Origin: Actinomycetes bacterium
GTDB lineage: Bacteria; Actinomycetota; Actinomycetes; Actinomycetales; Microbacteriaceae
Assembly: GCA_023431405.1 (NCBI GenBank)
Contig: JAEYVZ010000004.1
Span: 11,170 to 75,169 of the forward strand
Direction of reading: 5' to 3'
DNA: 64,000 nucleotides
Part shown: positions 52,312 through 61,852 of the stretch, piece by piece
How the letters are laid out: each line of letters starts with the position of its first letter
Position numbering within the stretch: the first letter of the stretch is position 1
Notes under the pieces: generated by a model
Told to the model about the DNA's origin: nothing
Seen by the model: the letters and a program-made list of their open reading frames with translations, nothing else
Databases searched by the model: none
Made by a program: the position numbers and the translations under genes

Positions 52312-54660
52312 CTACCCAGGCCCGGCGACGCCGCGTTGATGCCAGACCTGCAGTCGCCCGTCTGTGCGAACCGAGATCGCGAGGGCACCGCTCAGATCGG
52401 TGCGCGCGATGAGGGCGCCCATGCGCTCGAGGGGTCCGAGGATATCGTCCCGGGGATGCCCGTACGTGTTCTCCCCTACACTGACCAGAGCCAGCGCGGG
52501 CCGGGCGCTCTCGTAGAGCCCGAGTGACTGGTCGGCGCTCCCGTGGTGGGCCACCTTGATCACGTCGTATCTGCGGGTGAGAAGCGACGTGAGCGCGGCT
52601 TGCGGTGAGGCCGACAGATCTCCGAGGAAGAGAGCGGGAGGCACGGATCCGCCGCTGAACGACATCACGATGCTCGCGTCATTGCCGCCGTAGACGGCGT
52701 TCCCCTTGCGCGGCCACAGCACCTGCCACCGGGCCCCGCCGAGAGCGCCGCTCATGCCGGCGTGCGCCTGGACGGGACGCGTGCCCGTGCCCATCAGCCC
52801 GCGGATGAGCCTCGCTGCCTCTGGTGTGTCGTCGACGGGCCCATGCAGGAGCGTGCCGATTCGTCCGCTGACGCCGGGGAGTCCGCCGCGGTGGTCGGTG
52901 TCGAAGTGTGTCAGCACCAGCAGGTCGATGTCGGTGACTCCGAAGTCGTGCAGACAGGAGCTGAGGGCTGCGGGGTCGGGGCCGGTGTCGATCAGCGCGA
53001 CCTGACCTTCCGAACGCACCAACAGCGCGTCGCCCTGCCCGACGTCGCAGGCCGCGATCGCCCACTCCCCCGGGACGCGCGACCTCTCAACGACATCGTT
53101 GACAGGTCCGAGCCCGATGACCACGCCGACGACGCCCGCCAGAGCGACGCCGACGGCGGCTCTGAGCCGAGTTCGGCCGACCCCCGTGACGAGTATGACG
53201 ACTCCGGCGCCGATTCCGCCCAGGGCGACGAGCCCCGCGAGTCCCTCGATCCAGGGCATCGCATTCCCGGGCAGAGCGGCGATCACCGAGGCGGTCTCGG
53301 CGATCCACGCGGCCGGGAGCCACGCGAGCACCGCGAAGCCCTGGGCGAGCACGGGGAACGGCGCCGCGACACAGACGAGGAGACCGAGCACCGTCGCGAC
53401 CGGAGCGGCCGGGCCGGCGACGAGGTTCGCGACAATGCCGTAGAGCGGCACGACCGGGTCGATCAGAATGAGCAGCGGCCCGCACGCCAGCTGAGCGGCC
53501 AGCGGCACGGCCAGAAGCGTGGCGACCGGTGCAGGCAGCCAACGCGAGAGTCCCGCCGCGAGCGGTGCCGCTCCGAGGAGGAGCGAGCCGGTGGCCGCGG
53601 CGGAAAGCGCGAATCCGAGTGACAGGCTGAGCCACGGGTCGATGATGAGGAGCAGCGCGACGGCCGAGCAGAGCACCGCGACCCCGACACCGGAACGGCC
53701 GAGCAGGAGTGCGACCATCGCGATCGCCGCCATCGCGGCCGCTCGCACCACGCTCGGTTCCGGAGTGACGAGGATGACGAACAGCACGAGGGTGCCGGCA
53801 CCGGCCCCGACCCGGAGGGAACGACGAAGTCCGCACACCGCAGCGACGGCGAAGGCGATGCCGACGACGAGCGCGCAGTTCGCACCCGACACCGCTGTCA
53901 GATGAGACAGCGACGACGACTTCATCTGACTGTCGAGCAGCGGCTCCACCGCTGAGGTGTCCCCCACGGCGAGACCCGCGATGAGACCGGCGGCCGGTTC
54001 GGGGAGCCCCGCCACCGCGGTCTGCAGGCCGGACCGCAGTCCACTGGCTGTGGCCAGGATTCCTTGCGGCGGACGAATCACCTCCGGCGGGCCCTCCGCT
54101 CGGATGACGGACACGGCCCGTTCTCCCGTGCGGGCTGGGACGACCGTGCCGACGACACGCGCATCGGCGCCGACATCGAGCCCGATCGCCCGCTGGGGAA
54201 CGTGCACGGTCACGGGCACCCTCGGGGTCGAGATCCGGGTCGCTCCGACTCTGATCTGCCGGGCAAGGGCATCGAAAGCCCAGCCCTGCGGGCGCGGTTC
54301 GACCTTGCCGACCACGACGACCTCGATCGCCGCGCTCCGGCCGCCGGCGAGGTCGAGCGACGCGAATGCCGCGCGTTCGGGTTGCGCGACGGCGACGTGC
54401 GCGGCGGCCGCGCCCCCGAAGGCGAATCCGAGAGCGACGATCGTGCAGACGGCGGGGCGTCTCGCCCTGCCCGCGAATGTCAGCATCACGACGCAGCCGA
54501 CTGCCGCACCCGCGGCGATTCCGAGCGAACCGTCCTCGGCGGCGGTAGCCGAGCCGACGATCGCCCAGGTGATGAGGACCACAGGCAGCATCCGCAGGTC
54601 GCGAAGTCGCACGCGGGCACCGCGGGCCATCTCCGGCTGCGCCGTGGCGCGGCGACTCAC
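52312..54660 (-). CDS. comEC: DNA uptake channel protein ComEC/Rec2
   Basis: Membrane protein of 782 residues. An N-terminal OB-like domain is followed by the competence domain with many helices (LSHLTAVSGANCALVVG is the family signature) and a C-terminal metallo-beta-lactamase-like domain with THFDTDHRGG. It forms the channel for single-stranded DNA in natural transformation. GTG start overlaps the comEA stop by 4 nt. Whether this species is competent cannot be judged from these two genes. Confidence 0.93.
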   Translation of the reverse strand: MSRRATAQPEMARGARVRLRDLRMLPVVLITWAIVGSATAAEDGSLGIAAGAAVGCVVMLTFAGRARRPAVCTIVALGFAFGGAAAAHVAVAQPERAAFASLDLAGGRSAAIEVVVVGKVEPRPQGWAFDALARQIRVGATRISTPRVPVTVHVPQRAIGLDVGADARVVGTVVPARTGERAVSVIRAEGPPEVIRPPQGILATASGLRSGLQTAVAGLPEPAAGLIAGLAVGDTSAVEPLLDSQMKSSSLSHLTAVSGANCALVVGIAFAVAAVCGLRRSLRVGAGAGTLVLFVILVTPEPSVVRAAAMAAIAMVALLLGRSGVGVAVLCSAVALLLIIDPWLSLSLGFALSAAATGSLLLGAAPLAAGLSRWLPAPVATLLAVPLAAQLACGPLLILIDPVVPLYGIVANLVAGPAAPVATVLGLLVCVAAPFPVLAQGFAVLAWLPAAWIAETASVIAALPGNAMPWIEGLAGLVALGGIGAGVVILVTGVGRTRLRAAVGVALAGVVGVVIGLGPVNDVVERSRVPGEWAIAACDVGQGDALLVRSEGQVALIDTGPDPAALSSCLHDFGVTDIDLLVLTHFDTDHRGGLPGVSGRIGTLLHGPVDDTPEAARLIRGLMGTGTRPVQAHAGMSGALGGARWQVLWPRKGNAVYGGNDASIVMSFSGGSVPPALFLGDLSASPQAALTSLLTRRYDVIKVAHHGSADQSLGLYESARPALALVSVGENTYGHPRDDILGPLERMGALIARTDLSGALAISVRTDGRLQVWHQRGVAGPG

Positions 54661-55265
54661 ACGGTGACCTTGGGTCGGAGATTCTGCAACATCTTGTCGC
54701 CGATGCCCGGGACCGCAAGAAGGTCATCGACGCTCGTAAACCTCCGGTTCTGCTCACGCCATTCCAGAATGCGCGCGGCGAGCGCCGGTCCGATGCGCGG
54801 CAGCGTCTCCAGGGTCGCCGCGTCGGCCGTGTTGAGGTTCACGAGCCCCGGTGCGCCCGGCGACTCCAGGGCGCCGGTGCCGTCGACAGGCGTGACCTGC
54901 GGTGTCTCCCCTCGGCGCGGCACGTGCAGCTGCTCGCCGTCGCTGATCGGTCGGGCGAGGTTCACCCCCGCGTGCTCTGCCGTGCGGGTGAAGCCGCCGG
55001 CCGCCGCGACGGCGTCGACGACGCGGGCACCCGCCGCGAGTCGGTAGAGCCCCGGATGCCGGACGGCACCGGCGACGTGCACGTACACCTGTGCGGGTTC
55101 GATTCCCGGAGCGTCGAGCGATGACGGCTCCACAGCGATCTCATCAGCCTGCCCAGCAGAGCTGCGCATCACCCCGATGACGACGGTGACACACAGCGCA
55201 GCGACCACCAGCACGACGGCAGCCCCCAGGGGCAGCCGCCAGGCTGCTCGCTTCTCGGCATCCAT
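54657..55265 (-). CDS. comEA: DNA-binding competence protein ComEA
   Basis: Membrane-anchored DNA receptor of 202 residues: one N-terminal helix (residues 13-33), a SLBB domain (VYVHVAGAVRHPGLYRL), and a C-terminal double helix-hairpin-helix DNA-binding domain (LVNLNTADAATLETLPRIGPALAARI). Start ATG with GGTGGAG upstream. First gene of comEA-comEC. Confidence 0.93.
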   Translation of the reverse strand: MDAEKRAAWRLPLGAAVVLVVAALCVTVVIGVMRSSAGQADEIAVEPSSLDAPGIEPAQVYVHVAGAVRHPGLYRLAAGARVVDAVAAAGGFTRTAEHAGVNLARPISDGEQLHVPRRGETPQVTPVDGTGALESPGAPGLVNLNTADAATLETLPRIGPALAARILEWREQNRRFTSVDDLLAVPGIGDKMLQNLRPKVTV

Positions 55266-55355
55266 CGCTCCACCCTGGCGCTGCCGCCGGGTGGACTCAC
55301 ACGCGTCCGGCCTCGCCGGGGAAAACGGCGCGGCCGGCCGGGGCCGGGGAGGAGG

Positions 55356-57935
55356 CTACGCCGTCGTGAAGCTGACGACCTTGGGAGCACGCACGACGGC
55401 CCGGGCGATCTCGCGATCTCCGAGCGAGCGGCGCACCTTCTCGTCGGCCCGCGCGAGCGCCTCCAGCTCATCGGCGGAGATCCGTGCGGGGACCGTCAGA
55501 GTGCCGCGTACCTTTCCGTCGATCTGCACGACGGCGGTCACCGTCTCGTCGACCAGAAGGGTGGGATCGGCCTGACGCCAGGGCACGAGACCGACGAACG
55601 GTTCGTAGCCGAGGATCTCCCACATCTCCTCCGCCGTGTGCGGCGCGAACAGGTCGAGCACCATCGCCGTGGCCTCCGCCGCCTCGCGAACCGCGGGGTC
55701 GGCCGGGCCTGCACCGGTGTCGATCGCCTTCCTGGTCGCGTTCACCAGCTCCATCAGGCGCGCGACCACGACGTTGAACTTCGTCTGCTCGACCAGTCCC
55801 GGAGCGTCGGCGAGAAGGCGGTGGGTGACGCGGCGCAGCGCGACATCGCCCTCGGCCCACACGACGTCCGGGCTGCTCGTCACGTCCTTGGCGACACGCC
55901 ACGCACGCGCGAGGAACTTCTGCGCTCCCGTCGTGGAGACGTCCTCCCAGTTGATGTCGTCTTCCACGGGACCGGCGAAGGCGATCGCGACGCGGACCGC
56001 ATCCGCACCCGGATCGACCATGCTGGAGGCGAACTCGACGAGGTTGCCCTTGCTCTTGGACATCTTGGAGCCGTCGAGCAGGACCATGCCCTGGTTGATC
56101 AGCGACGAGAACGGCTCCGTGAAGTCGATGAGCCCCATGTCGAAGAGCACCTTGGTGATGAAGCGCGCGTAGAGCAGGTGCAGGATGGCGTGCTCGACAC
56201 CGCCGATGTAGGAGTCGACCGGGGCCCACTTGGCCGCTTCGCGCGAGGAGAACGCCTCGGACGTGTCGCCCGGCGAGAGGAAGCGCAGGAAGTACCACGA
56301 CGAATCGACGAAAGTGTCCATCGTGTCGGCGTCGCGCAGGGCGGGCTCACCCGTCGTGGGATCGGTGGTCGTCATCCATTCCGTCGCGGCGCCCAGAGGC
56401 GAGGTCCCCTTCGGCGCGAGGTCGAGGCCCTTCGCGTCAGGGAGGGTGAGAGGGAGCTGATCGTCGGGGACGGGCACGATGCGACCGTCCGACGTGTGGA
56501 TCATCGGGATCGGCGTGCCCCAGAAGCGCTGCCGAGAGATCAGCCAGTCGCGCAGGCGATACGACTTCGCTGCGCGACCCGCCCCGCGCGCCTCGAGCTC
56601 CTCGATCATCCGGGCGATCGCGTTGCGCTTGCTGAGACCGTTGAGCGAACCCGAGTTGATCAGGCGGCCTTCGCCCGTGAGCGCGGTTCCGGTCACCGCC
56701 GGGTCGAGCTCGGACAACGACTCGGCGCCCGGGTCGATCGGCACGCCGTCGGCGTCGACGTCGATCACGGTGATGGCGCCCGTGACCGGTGCGGTGGTGT
56801 CGACGACGACCTTGATCGGCAGATCGAACGCGCGCGCGAAGTCGAGGTCGCGCTGATCGTGGGCGGGAACGGCCATGACCGCACCGTGCCCGTAGTCGGC
56901 GAGCACGTAGTCGGCGGCCCAGATGGGCAGCCGCTCCCCGTTGATCGGGTTGATCGCGTACCGCTCCAGGAACACACCGGTCTTGGGACGATCGGTCGAC
57001 TGACGCTCGATCTCGCTCGACTTGCCGACCTGGTCGAGGTAATCCTGGAAGCGCATCCGCACCTCCGGCGATGCGCCCGCGGCCAGTTCTGCAGCCAGAT
57101 CGCTCTCGGGCGCGACGACGAAGAAGGTGGCGCCGTGGAGCGTGTCGGGGCGGGTCGAGAAGACCGTCACCTTCTCGGCGCGGCCCTCGATCTCGAAGTC
57201 GATGTCGGCGCCGACCGAGCGGCCGATCCAGTTGCGCTGCATCCGGATCACTTTCGAGGGCCAGAAGCCTTCGAGCTGGTTGAGGTCGTCGAGGAGCCGG
57301 TCGGCGTACTCCGTGATCTTGAAGTACCACTGCGTGAGCTTCTTCTTCACGACCTCGTAGCCGCAGCGCTCGCAACGTCCGTCGACGACCTGCTCGTTCG
57401 CGAGCACCGTCTGGTCGTTGGGGCACCAGTTGACCGGGCTCTCCTTGCGATACGCGAGTCCGCGCTCGTACATCTGCTGGAACAGCCACTGGTTCCAGCG
57501 GTAGTAGTCGGGGTCGCTCGTGTGCAGCACGCGGCTCCAGTCGTACGACGTTCCGAACTGCTGCAGACTCGCCTTCTGCTGGGCGATGTTGGCGTACGTC
57601 CATTCGCGCGGGTCGGCCCCGCGCTGGATGGCGGCGTTCTCCGCGGGCAGGCCGAACGAGTCCCAGCCGATGGGGTTCAGGACGTTGTAGCCGCGGTGGC
57701 GCCAGAAACGCGCCACGGAGTCGACGTACGCGTAGTTCTCGGCGTGACCCATGTGCATGTCGCCCGAGGGGTACGGGAACATGCCCAGCACGTACTTGCG
57801 CGGGCGGGTGTCACCCTCGCCGCCCGCGCGGAAGGGATCGGCCTCAGCCCAGCGCTGCTGCCACTTCTTCTGGATCTCGTACGGGTCGAAGCCGCCCTCC
57901 TGGGCGTGAGAGGAAACGGGGGTCGTCGAAGACAC
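55356..57935 (-). CDS. leuS: Leucyl-tRNA synthetase
   Basis: Class I aminoacyl-tRNA synthetase of 859 residues, charging tRNA-Leu. HIGH-type motif is GDMHMGHAENY, a zinc/editing insert follows, and the KMSKS motif is SKMSKSKGN. Four Cys (CPN and CERC) mark the zinc site. GTG at 57935 was chosen because the conserved start (FDPYEIQKKWQQRW) follows 15 residues later; no clear ribosome-binding site. A TAATCT -10 candidate lies about 50 nt upstream. The upstream open frame is not part of the gene. Confidence 0.95.
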   Translation of the reverse strand: MSSTTPVSSHAQEGGFDPYEIQKKWQQRWAEADPFRAGGEGDTRPRKYVLGMFPYPSGDMHMGHAENYAYVDSVARFWRHRGYNVLNPIGWDSFGLPAENAAIQRGADPREWTYANIAQQKASLQQFGTSYDWSRVLHTSDPDYYRWNQWLFQQMYERGLAYRKESPVNWCPNDQTVLANEQVVDGRCERCGYEVVKKKLTQWYFKITEYADRLLDDLNQLEGFWPSKVIRMQRNWIGRSVGADIDFEIEGRAEKVTVFSTRPDTLHGATFFVVAPESDLAAELAAGASPEVRMRFQDYLDQVGKSSEIERQSTDRPKTGVFLERYAINPINGERLPIWAADYVLADYGHGAVMAVPAHDQRDLDFARAFDLPIKVVVDTTAPVTGAITVIDVDADGVPIDPGAESLSELDPAVTGTALTGEGRLINSGSLNGLSKRNAIARMIEELEARGAGRAAKSYRLRDWLISRQRFWGTPIPMIHTSDGRIVPVPDDQLPLTLPDAKGLDLAPKGTSPLGAATEWMTTTDPTTGEPALRDADTMDTFVDSSWYFLRFLSPGDTSEAFSSREAAKWAPVDSYIGGVEHAILHLLYARFITKVLFDMGLIDFTEPFSSLINQGMVLLDGSKMSKSKGNLVEFASSMVDPGADAVRVAIAFAGPVEDDINWEDVSTTGAQKFLARAWRVAKDVTSSPDVVWAEGDVALRRVTHRLLADAPGLVEQTKFNVVVARLMELVNATRKAIDTGAGPADPAVREAAEATAMVLDLFAPHTAEEMWEILGYEPFVGLVPWRQADPTLLVDETVTAVVQIDGKVRGTLTVPARISADELEALARADEKVRRSLGDREIARAVVRAPKVVSFTTA

Positions 57936-57981
57936 GGAACACCAATCGCAAGAAGTCGGGAACGCGCGAACGCGTCTTCCC

Positions 57982-57987
57982 AGATTA
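57982..57987 (-). promoter_or_regulatory. Candidate -10 (TAATCT) of leuS
   Basis: TAATCT on the minus strand, 46 nt before the leuS GTG, in the 65-nt gap after the pabB end. No clear -35 was seen. Confidence 0.4.
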
Positions 57988-58000
57988 GCGGAACGGGTCG

Positions 58001-59305
58001 TCACCAGCCTGGGGGCAGCGATGACCCGAGGGCGGCCAAGGGCCCGCGCGCCTTCACGCCGACCTCGGCGACCTCGGCCTGCGCGTCTGAGCGCCAGGTG
58101 ATGCCGCCGCCCGCGCCCACGTATGCGCCGCCGGGGTGGAAGACGATCGATCGGATCACCATCGCCAGATCCGCCGCCCCGTCGTCCCCGACCCAGCCGA
58201 AGCACCCGGCGAACACCCCGCGGGGAGCGCGCTCGAGTTCGGCGAGGATCGTCATCGCCGATAGTTTCGGCGCGCCGGTCATGCTTCCGGCGGGGAAGGC
58301 GGCGGCCAGCACATCGGTGATGCGGGTGTCGGCTCGGAGCCTCCCGGCGACGGTGCTCACGAGCTGGTGCACGGCCGGGTACGACTCGATCTCCAGCAGG
58401 CGCTCGGCCGCGACCGAGCCCGGCTCGCACACGCGCTGGAGATCGTTGCGCATGAGATCGACGATCATGACGTTCTCCGCACGCTCCTTGACACTCGCAC
58501 GGAGTTCCTGCGCCAGCGCGGCGTCGTGGACCGGATCCGGGTCGCGGGGCCGGGTCCCCTTGATCGGGCGAGTGCGGACGATCCCGTTCCCCACCTCCAG
58601 GAACCGTTCCGGACTGGCGCTTGCCAGAGCGTAGGGGCCGACCTGGATGAGCCCGCCATGATGGGCGGGGGTGGCCGCGCGCAGGCGGAGGTACGTCGCC
58701 ACCGCGTCGGTGGGTCCCTCGACGGAGAACCGGGTGGTGAGGCAGAGCTGGTAGGCGTCGCCGAGGCGGATCCGGTCGCGGCACCGTTCGATCAGCTCCG
58801 CGTACGCGACCGGCGTGTGCCTGCTCGTGGCAGCGACCTCATCGGTCTCTTCGGGATCGGGGCGGCTGCCGCGCCATGCGACGACGGCGTCGGCGAACGC
58901 ATCGATGCGATCAGGGGCCGCCCATGCCCACAGCGTGCGCCTCTCATGGTCGGCGGCCACGAACGCATCGACGCGCATCCCGGCGACCTGCGGGGCGATG
59001 TCATCGATGCGGGCGGGTGCTCCGGCGGCGGCGGCCGCCGCGTCGTAGCCGAGCCACCCGATCCATCCCCCGCGGAACGGTCCGCCCGACGCCGATGCGC
59101 TGGGGGGAAGCGGTCGGTCGACGGGAGCCGGGCGGCCAGACGGGAAGGGTGCGGGGATTCCGGCGCCGAGGAAGCTCCATCCGGCGCTCGCGTCCGGTCC
59201 GGCATCCAGCCAGAAGCTGTGCGGATGGCGGGCCGGCCCCGAGAGGAAGAGCTCCGCGGGGTCGATCCACTCCGGCAGCTCGCGGGAGACGAGAACAGTC
59301 GGCAC
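58001..59305 (-). CDS. pabB: Aminodeoxychorismate synthase component I
   Basis: Chorismate-binding enzyme of 434 residues making 4-amino-4-deoxychorismate for folate. Signatures RTRPIKGTRPR, FPAGSMTGAPK and VGAGGGITW are present. The Lys in PIKGT (Lys249) is the residue that separates PabB from anthranilate synthase TrpE, which has Ala there, so I favour PabB. The glutaminase partner is not adjacent. Leaderless start: TAGCCT (59317-59312), 6 nt, GTG. Divergent from the DedA gene, with 40 nt between starts. Confidence 0.88.
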   Translation of the reverse strand: MPTVLVSRELPEWIDPAELFLSGPARHPHSFWLDAGPDASAGWSFLGAGIPAPFPSGRPAPVDRPLPPSASASGGPFRGGWIGWLGYDAAAAAAGAPARIDDIAPQVAGMRVDAFVAADHERRTLWAWAAPDRIDAFADAVVAWRGSRPDPEETDEVAATSRHTPVAYAELIERCRDRIRLGDAYQLCLTTRFSVEGPTDAVATYLRLRAATPAHHGGLIQVGPYALASASPERFLEVGNGIVRTRPIKGTRPRDPDPVHDAALAQELRASVKERAENVMIVDLMRNDLQRVCEPGSVAAERLLEIESYPAVHQLVSTVAGRLRADTRITDVLAAAFPAGSMTGAPKLSAMTILAELERAPRGVFAGCFGWVGDDGAADLAMVIRSIVFHPGGAYVGAGGGITWRSDAQAEVAEVGVKARGPLAALGSSLPPGW

Positions 59306-59345
59306 CCTCTCAGGCTAGAGGCATGAATCGTCATAGGCTTGAGCG

Positions 59346-60029
59346 GTGAACGAGTTCCTCACGTGGCTCCTCGACGCGGTTCAGAGCGTCGACCCGATCC
59401 TGAGGACTGTTCTGGCAGGGATCGCCATCATGCTGGAGACCAGTGTGCTCGTGGGGCTCGTGGTTCCCGGCGACACGATCGTCATCGTTGCGGGAACTGC
59501 TGTCGGCAGTCCTGTCGAGGGGCTCGCGCTGGTGATCGCCGTCATCGTGGGCGCACTGGTCGGCGAGAGCATCGGGTTCTGGCTCGGCCGATGGCTCGGC
59601 CCCCGCATCCGCTTCTCCCGCCTGGGTGCCCGCGTCGGTGAAGACAACTGGGCGAGGGCGGAACTGTACCTGCGTCGCCGTGGTGGACCCGCCATCTTCC
59701 TGTCGCGCTTCCTGCCCGTGCTGCACTCGCTCGTTCCGTTGACCGTCGGCATGAGCGGGTTCGCCTACCGGCGGTTCCTGGCGTGGACCGCGCCGGCCTG
59801 CACGGTGTGGGCGATCCTGTACGTGTCCGTCGCCGCGGCCGCCGCAGGGACCTACCGGGAGCTCGCCGACCAGCTGCACTACGCGGGTTACTTCTTCGTC
59901 GGCGCGATCGTCGTCTTCCTTGTGCTCGTGTATGTCGCCAAGCGCGTCATCGTGGCTCGTGAAGCACGTCATATGCAGGCGGACGACGACGCGTCTTCGG
60001 CGACGGACGGCGAGGGCGTGGGAGACTGA
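59346..60029 (+). CDS. DedA family membrane protein
   Basis: Protein of 227 residues with about five hydrophobic segments. Motifs LVVPGDTIVIVAGT and FLSRFLPVLHSLVPLTVGM (the R-F-x-P...G signature) define the DedA/VTT family, probable lipid flippases for polyprenyl-phosphate or phospholipid. The tail is acidic and polar. Leaderless start: TAGGCT (59334-59339), 6 nt, GTG. The next gene follows after 4 nt. Confidence 0.9.
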   Translation: MNEFLTWLLDAVQSVDPILRTVLAGIAIMLETSVLVGLVVPGDTIVIVAGTAVGSPVEGLALVIAVIVGALVGESIGFWLGRWLGPRIRFSRLGARVGEDNWARAELYLRRRGGPAIFLSRFLPVLHSLVPLTVGMSGFAYRRFLAWTAPACTVWAILYVSVAAAAAGTYRELADQLHYAGYFFVGAIVVFLVLVYVAKRVIVAREARHMQADDDASSATDGEGVGD

Positions 60030-60033
60030 ATCG

Positions 60034-61068
60034 ATGTCTTCCGCGCCAGCCCCCCGTCCGAAGGTGCTGTGGCTCGCTCGTCTCGAGTACCGCTTCCACT
60101 CCTGGAGAGAGCGTCGTGCCCGCGCGCGAGGCCAACGGCCCACCGTTGCGGCATACCCCGGTTACGGCGGTGACGGATGGGTGCGAGTGCTCGGCCGCGT
60201 CCTGATCGTGCCCCCGCTGAGGCAGCGGCGCGGCGGTGAGTACGCCTCGGTGCGCGGATGGCGGAGCTTCGCGTCGGTGCCCGTCGGGTACGCGCAGGTC
60301 ACCGTCACGGTCGAGGGAGTGTCGCATGAGGTCGTGGCCGATCGCGGCGGCGTGATCGACACCGTGCTGCCTGCGGGCCTCCCTTCCGGGTGGCAGACCC
60401 TGACCATGTCGGTCGAGGGCGGCGAGGAGGTCGAGACCCGAGTCTTCGTCGTCGGGCCCGAAGTGGAGTTCGGCATCGTCTGCGACGTCGACGACACCGT
60501 GATGGTGACCGCTCTCCCCCGGCCTCTCGTCGCAGCATGGAACTCCTTCGTGCTCGACGAGCACGCGCGACAGCCTGTGCCCGGGATGGCCGTGCTCCTC
60601 GAGCGGCTGGTGCGCGACCACCCCGGCTCCCCCGTCATCTATCTGTCGACGGGGGCATGGAACGTCGCACCGACCCTCGTGCGGTTCATGCGCCGACACC
60701 TCTTTCCGCCCGGAGCGCTGCTGCTCACGGATTGGGGCCCCACGCACGACCGCTGGTTCCGTAGCGGGAAGGCGCACAAGAGCGACAATCTCCGCCGGCT
60801 CGCACAGGAGTTCCCCCGCGTGCGATGGATGCTGATCGGCGACGACGGTCAGCACGATGACGACCTCTACACGGCGTTCACGAGCGACTTCCCCGACCAC
60901 GTCACCGCGGTGGCGATCCGCCAGCTCTCGACAGCCGAGGCCGTGCTCGCAGGTGGTCGCACGGCGGTGAACGACCATTCCGCAGCGGAAGTCCCGTGGG
61001 TCACCGGACCTGACGGTGCGGAGCTGCTGGAGCGGCTTGCCGCGGCGGGTGTCGTCGACGACGCATGA
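60034..61068 (+). CDS. App1-like phosphatase-domain protein (DUF2183)
   Basis: Protein of 344 residues. The C-terminal half has the HAD-type motif DVDDT (Asp151, Asp153) and LIGDDGQHDDDLY, matching the App1/DUF2183 family, whose yeast member is a phosphatidate phosphatase. The N-terminal half is a small beta domain. Adjacent to the DedA gene by 4 nt, which fits a shared role in lipid turnover; that link is inference. ATG at 60034 is the first start after the DedA stop. Confidence 0.82.
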   Translation: MSSAPAPRPKVLWLARLEYRFHSWRERRARARGQRPTVAAYPGYGGDGWVRVLGRVLIVPPLRQRRGGEYASVRGWRSFASVPVGYAQVTVTVEGVSHEVVADRGGVIDTVLPAGLPSGWQTLTMSVEGGEEVETRVFVVGPEVEFGIVCDVDDTVMVTALPRPLVAAWNSFVLDEHARQPVPGMAVLLERLVRDHPGSPVIYLSTGAWNVAPTLVRFMRRHLFPPGALLLTDWGPTHDRWFRSGKAHKSDNLRRLAQEFPRVRWMLIGDDGQHDDDLYTAFTSDFPDHVTAVAIRQLSTAEAVLAGGRTAVNDHSAAEVPWVTGPDGAELLERLAAAGVVDDA

Positions 61069-61108
61069 GGCAGGCCCCGACGTCCGAGGCTCGCTCTAGG
61101 CTGGGCGC

Positions 61109-61828
61109 ATGTGCGGTCGATTCGTGGTGGCGAGTGCTGGTCCTGAACTCGTGGGGGTGCTCCGCGTCGACGTCGTGAGCGACGATCTGCCCGCGCCGTC
61201 GTACAACATCGCGCCCACCGACCGTGCGGCGATCGTGCTCGACTCGGCGAAGACAGAGCCCCCGACCCGACGGCTGGAAGCTGCGCGGTGGGGCTTGGTC
61301 CCCGCGTGGGCGAAGGACCCGTCGATCGGCCCCAAGGCATTCAACGCCCGCGCCGAGGACGTCGAGGAGAAGCCGATGTTCCGCCAGGCGCTCATCAAGA
61401 GACGCGCGGTGGTACCGGCATCCGGCTACTACGAGTGGCACACCGTCGACGGGGTGAAGACCCCGCACTACATCCATCCGGCTGACGGTGGTCCCCTCCT
61501 GTTCGCGGGTCTCTACGAATGGTGGAAAGACGCGAGCAAGGCCGACGACGATCCGGCGCGCTGGCTCCTCAGCTTCACCATCATGACGCGCCAGGCGATC
61601 GGAGAACTCGGATCCATCCACGACCGCATGCCGCTGTTCCTCGACGTCGACCACGCCGACGCGTGGCTCGACCCGACCACCGACAACGTGGGCGATGTGC
61701 TCGACGCCGCCATCGATGCGGCACCCGCCCTCGCCGAGACCCTCACTCACTACGCGGTGGGATCCGCGGTAGGCAACGTCCGAAACAACGATCCCTCGCT
61801 CATCGAGCCGCTGGCGGACCAGGGCTGA
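61109..61828 (+). CDS. SRAP domain protein (YedK/HMCES family)
   Basis: Protein of 239 residues that forms a covalent cross-link with abasic sites in single-stranded DNA. It starts MCGRF, so Cys2 becomes the N-terminal nucleophile after Met removal; Asn33, Glu109 (SGYYEW) and His171 (IHDRMP) complete the active site. TAGGCT (61097-61102) lies 6 nt before the ATG, so the transcript is probably leaderless. Confidence 0.93.
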   Translation: MCGRFVVASAGPELVGVLRVDVVSDDLPAPSYNIAPTDRAAIVLDSAKTEPPTRRLEAARWGLVPAWAKDPSIGPKAFNARAEDVEEKPMFRQALIKRRAVVPASGYYEWHTVDGVKTPHYIHPADGGPLLFAGLYEWWKDASKADDDPARWLLSFTIMTRQAIGELGSIHDRMPLFLDVDHADAWLDPTTDNVGDVLDAAIDAAPALAETLTHYAVGSAVGNVRNNDPSLIEPLADQG

Positions 61829-61852
61829 CCGGGCCCGTGCCGGGGCCTGTTG

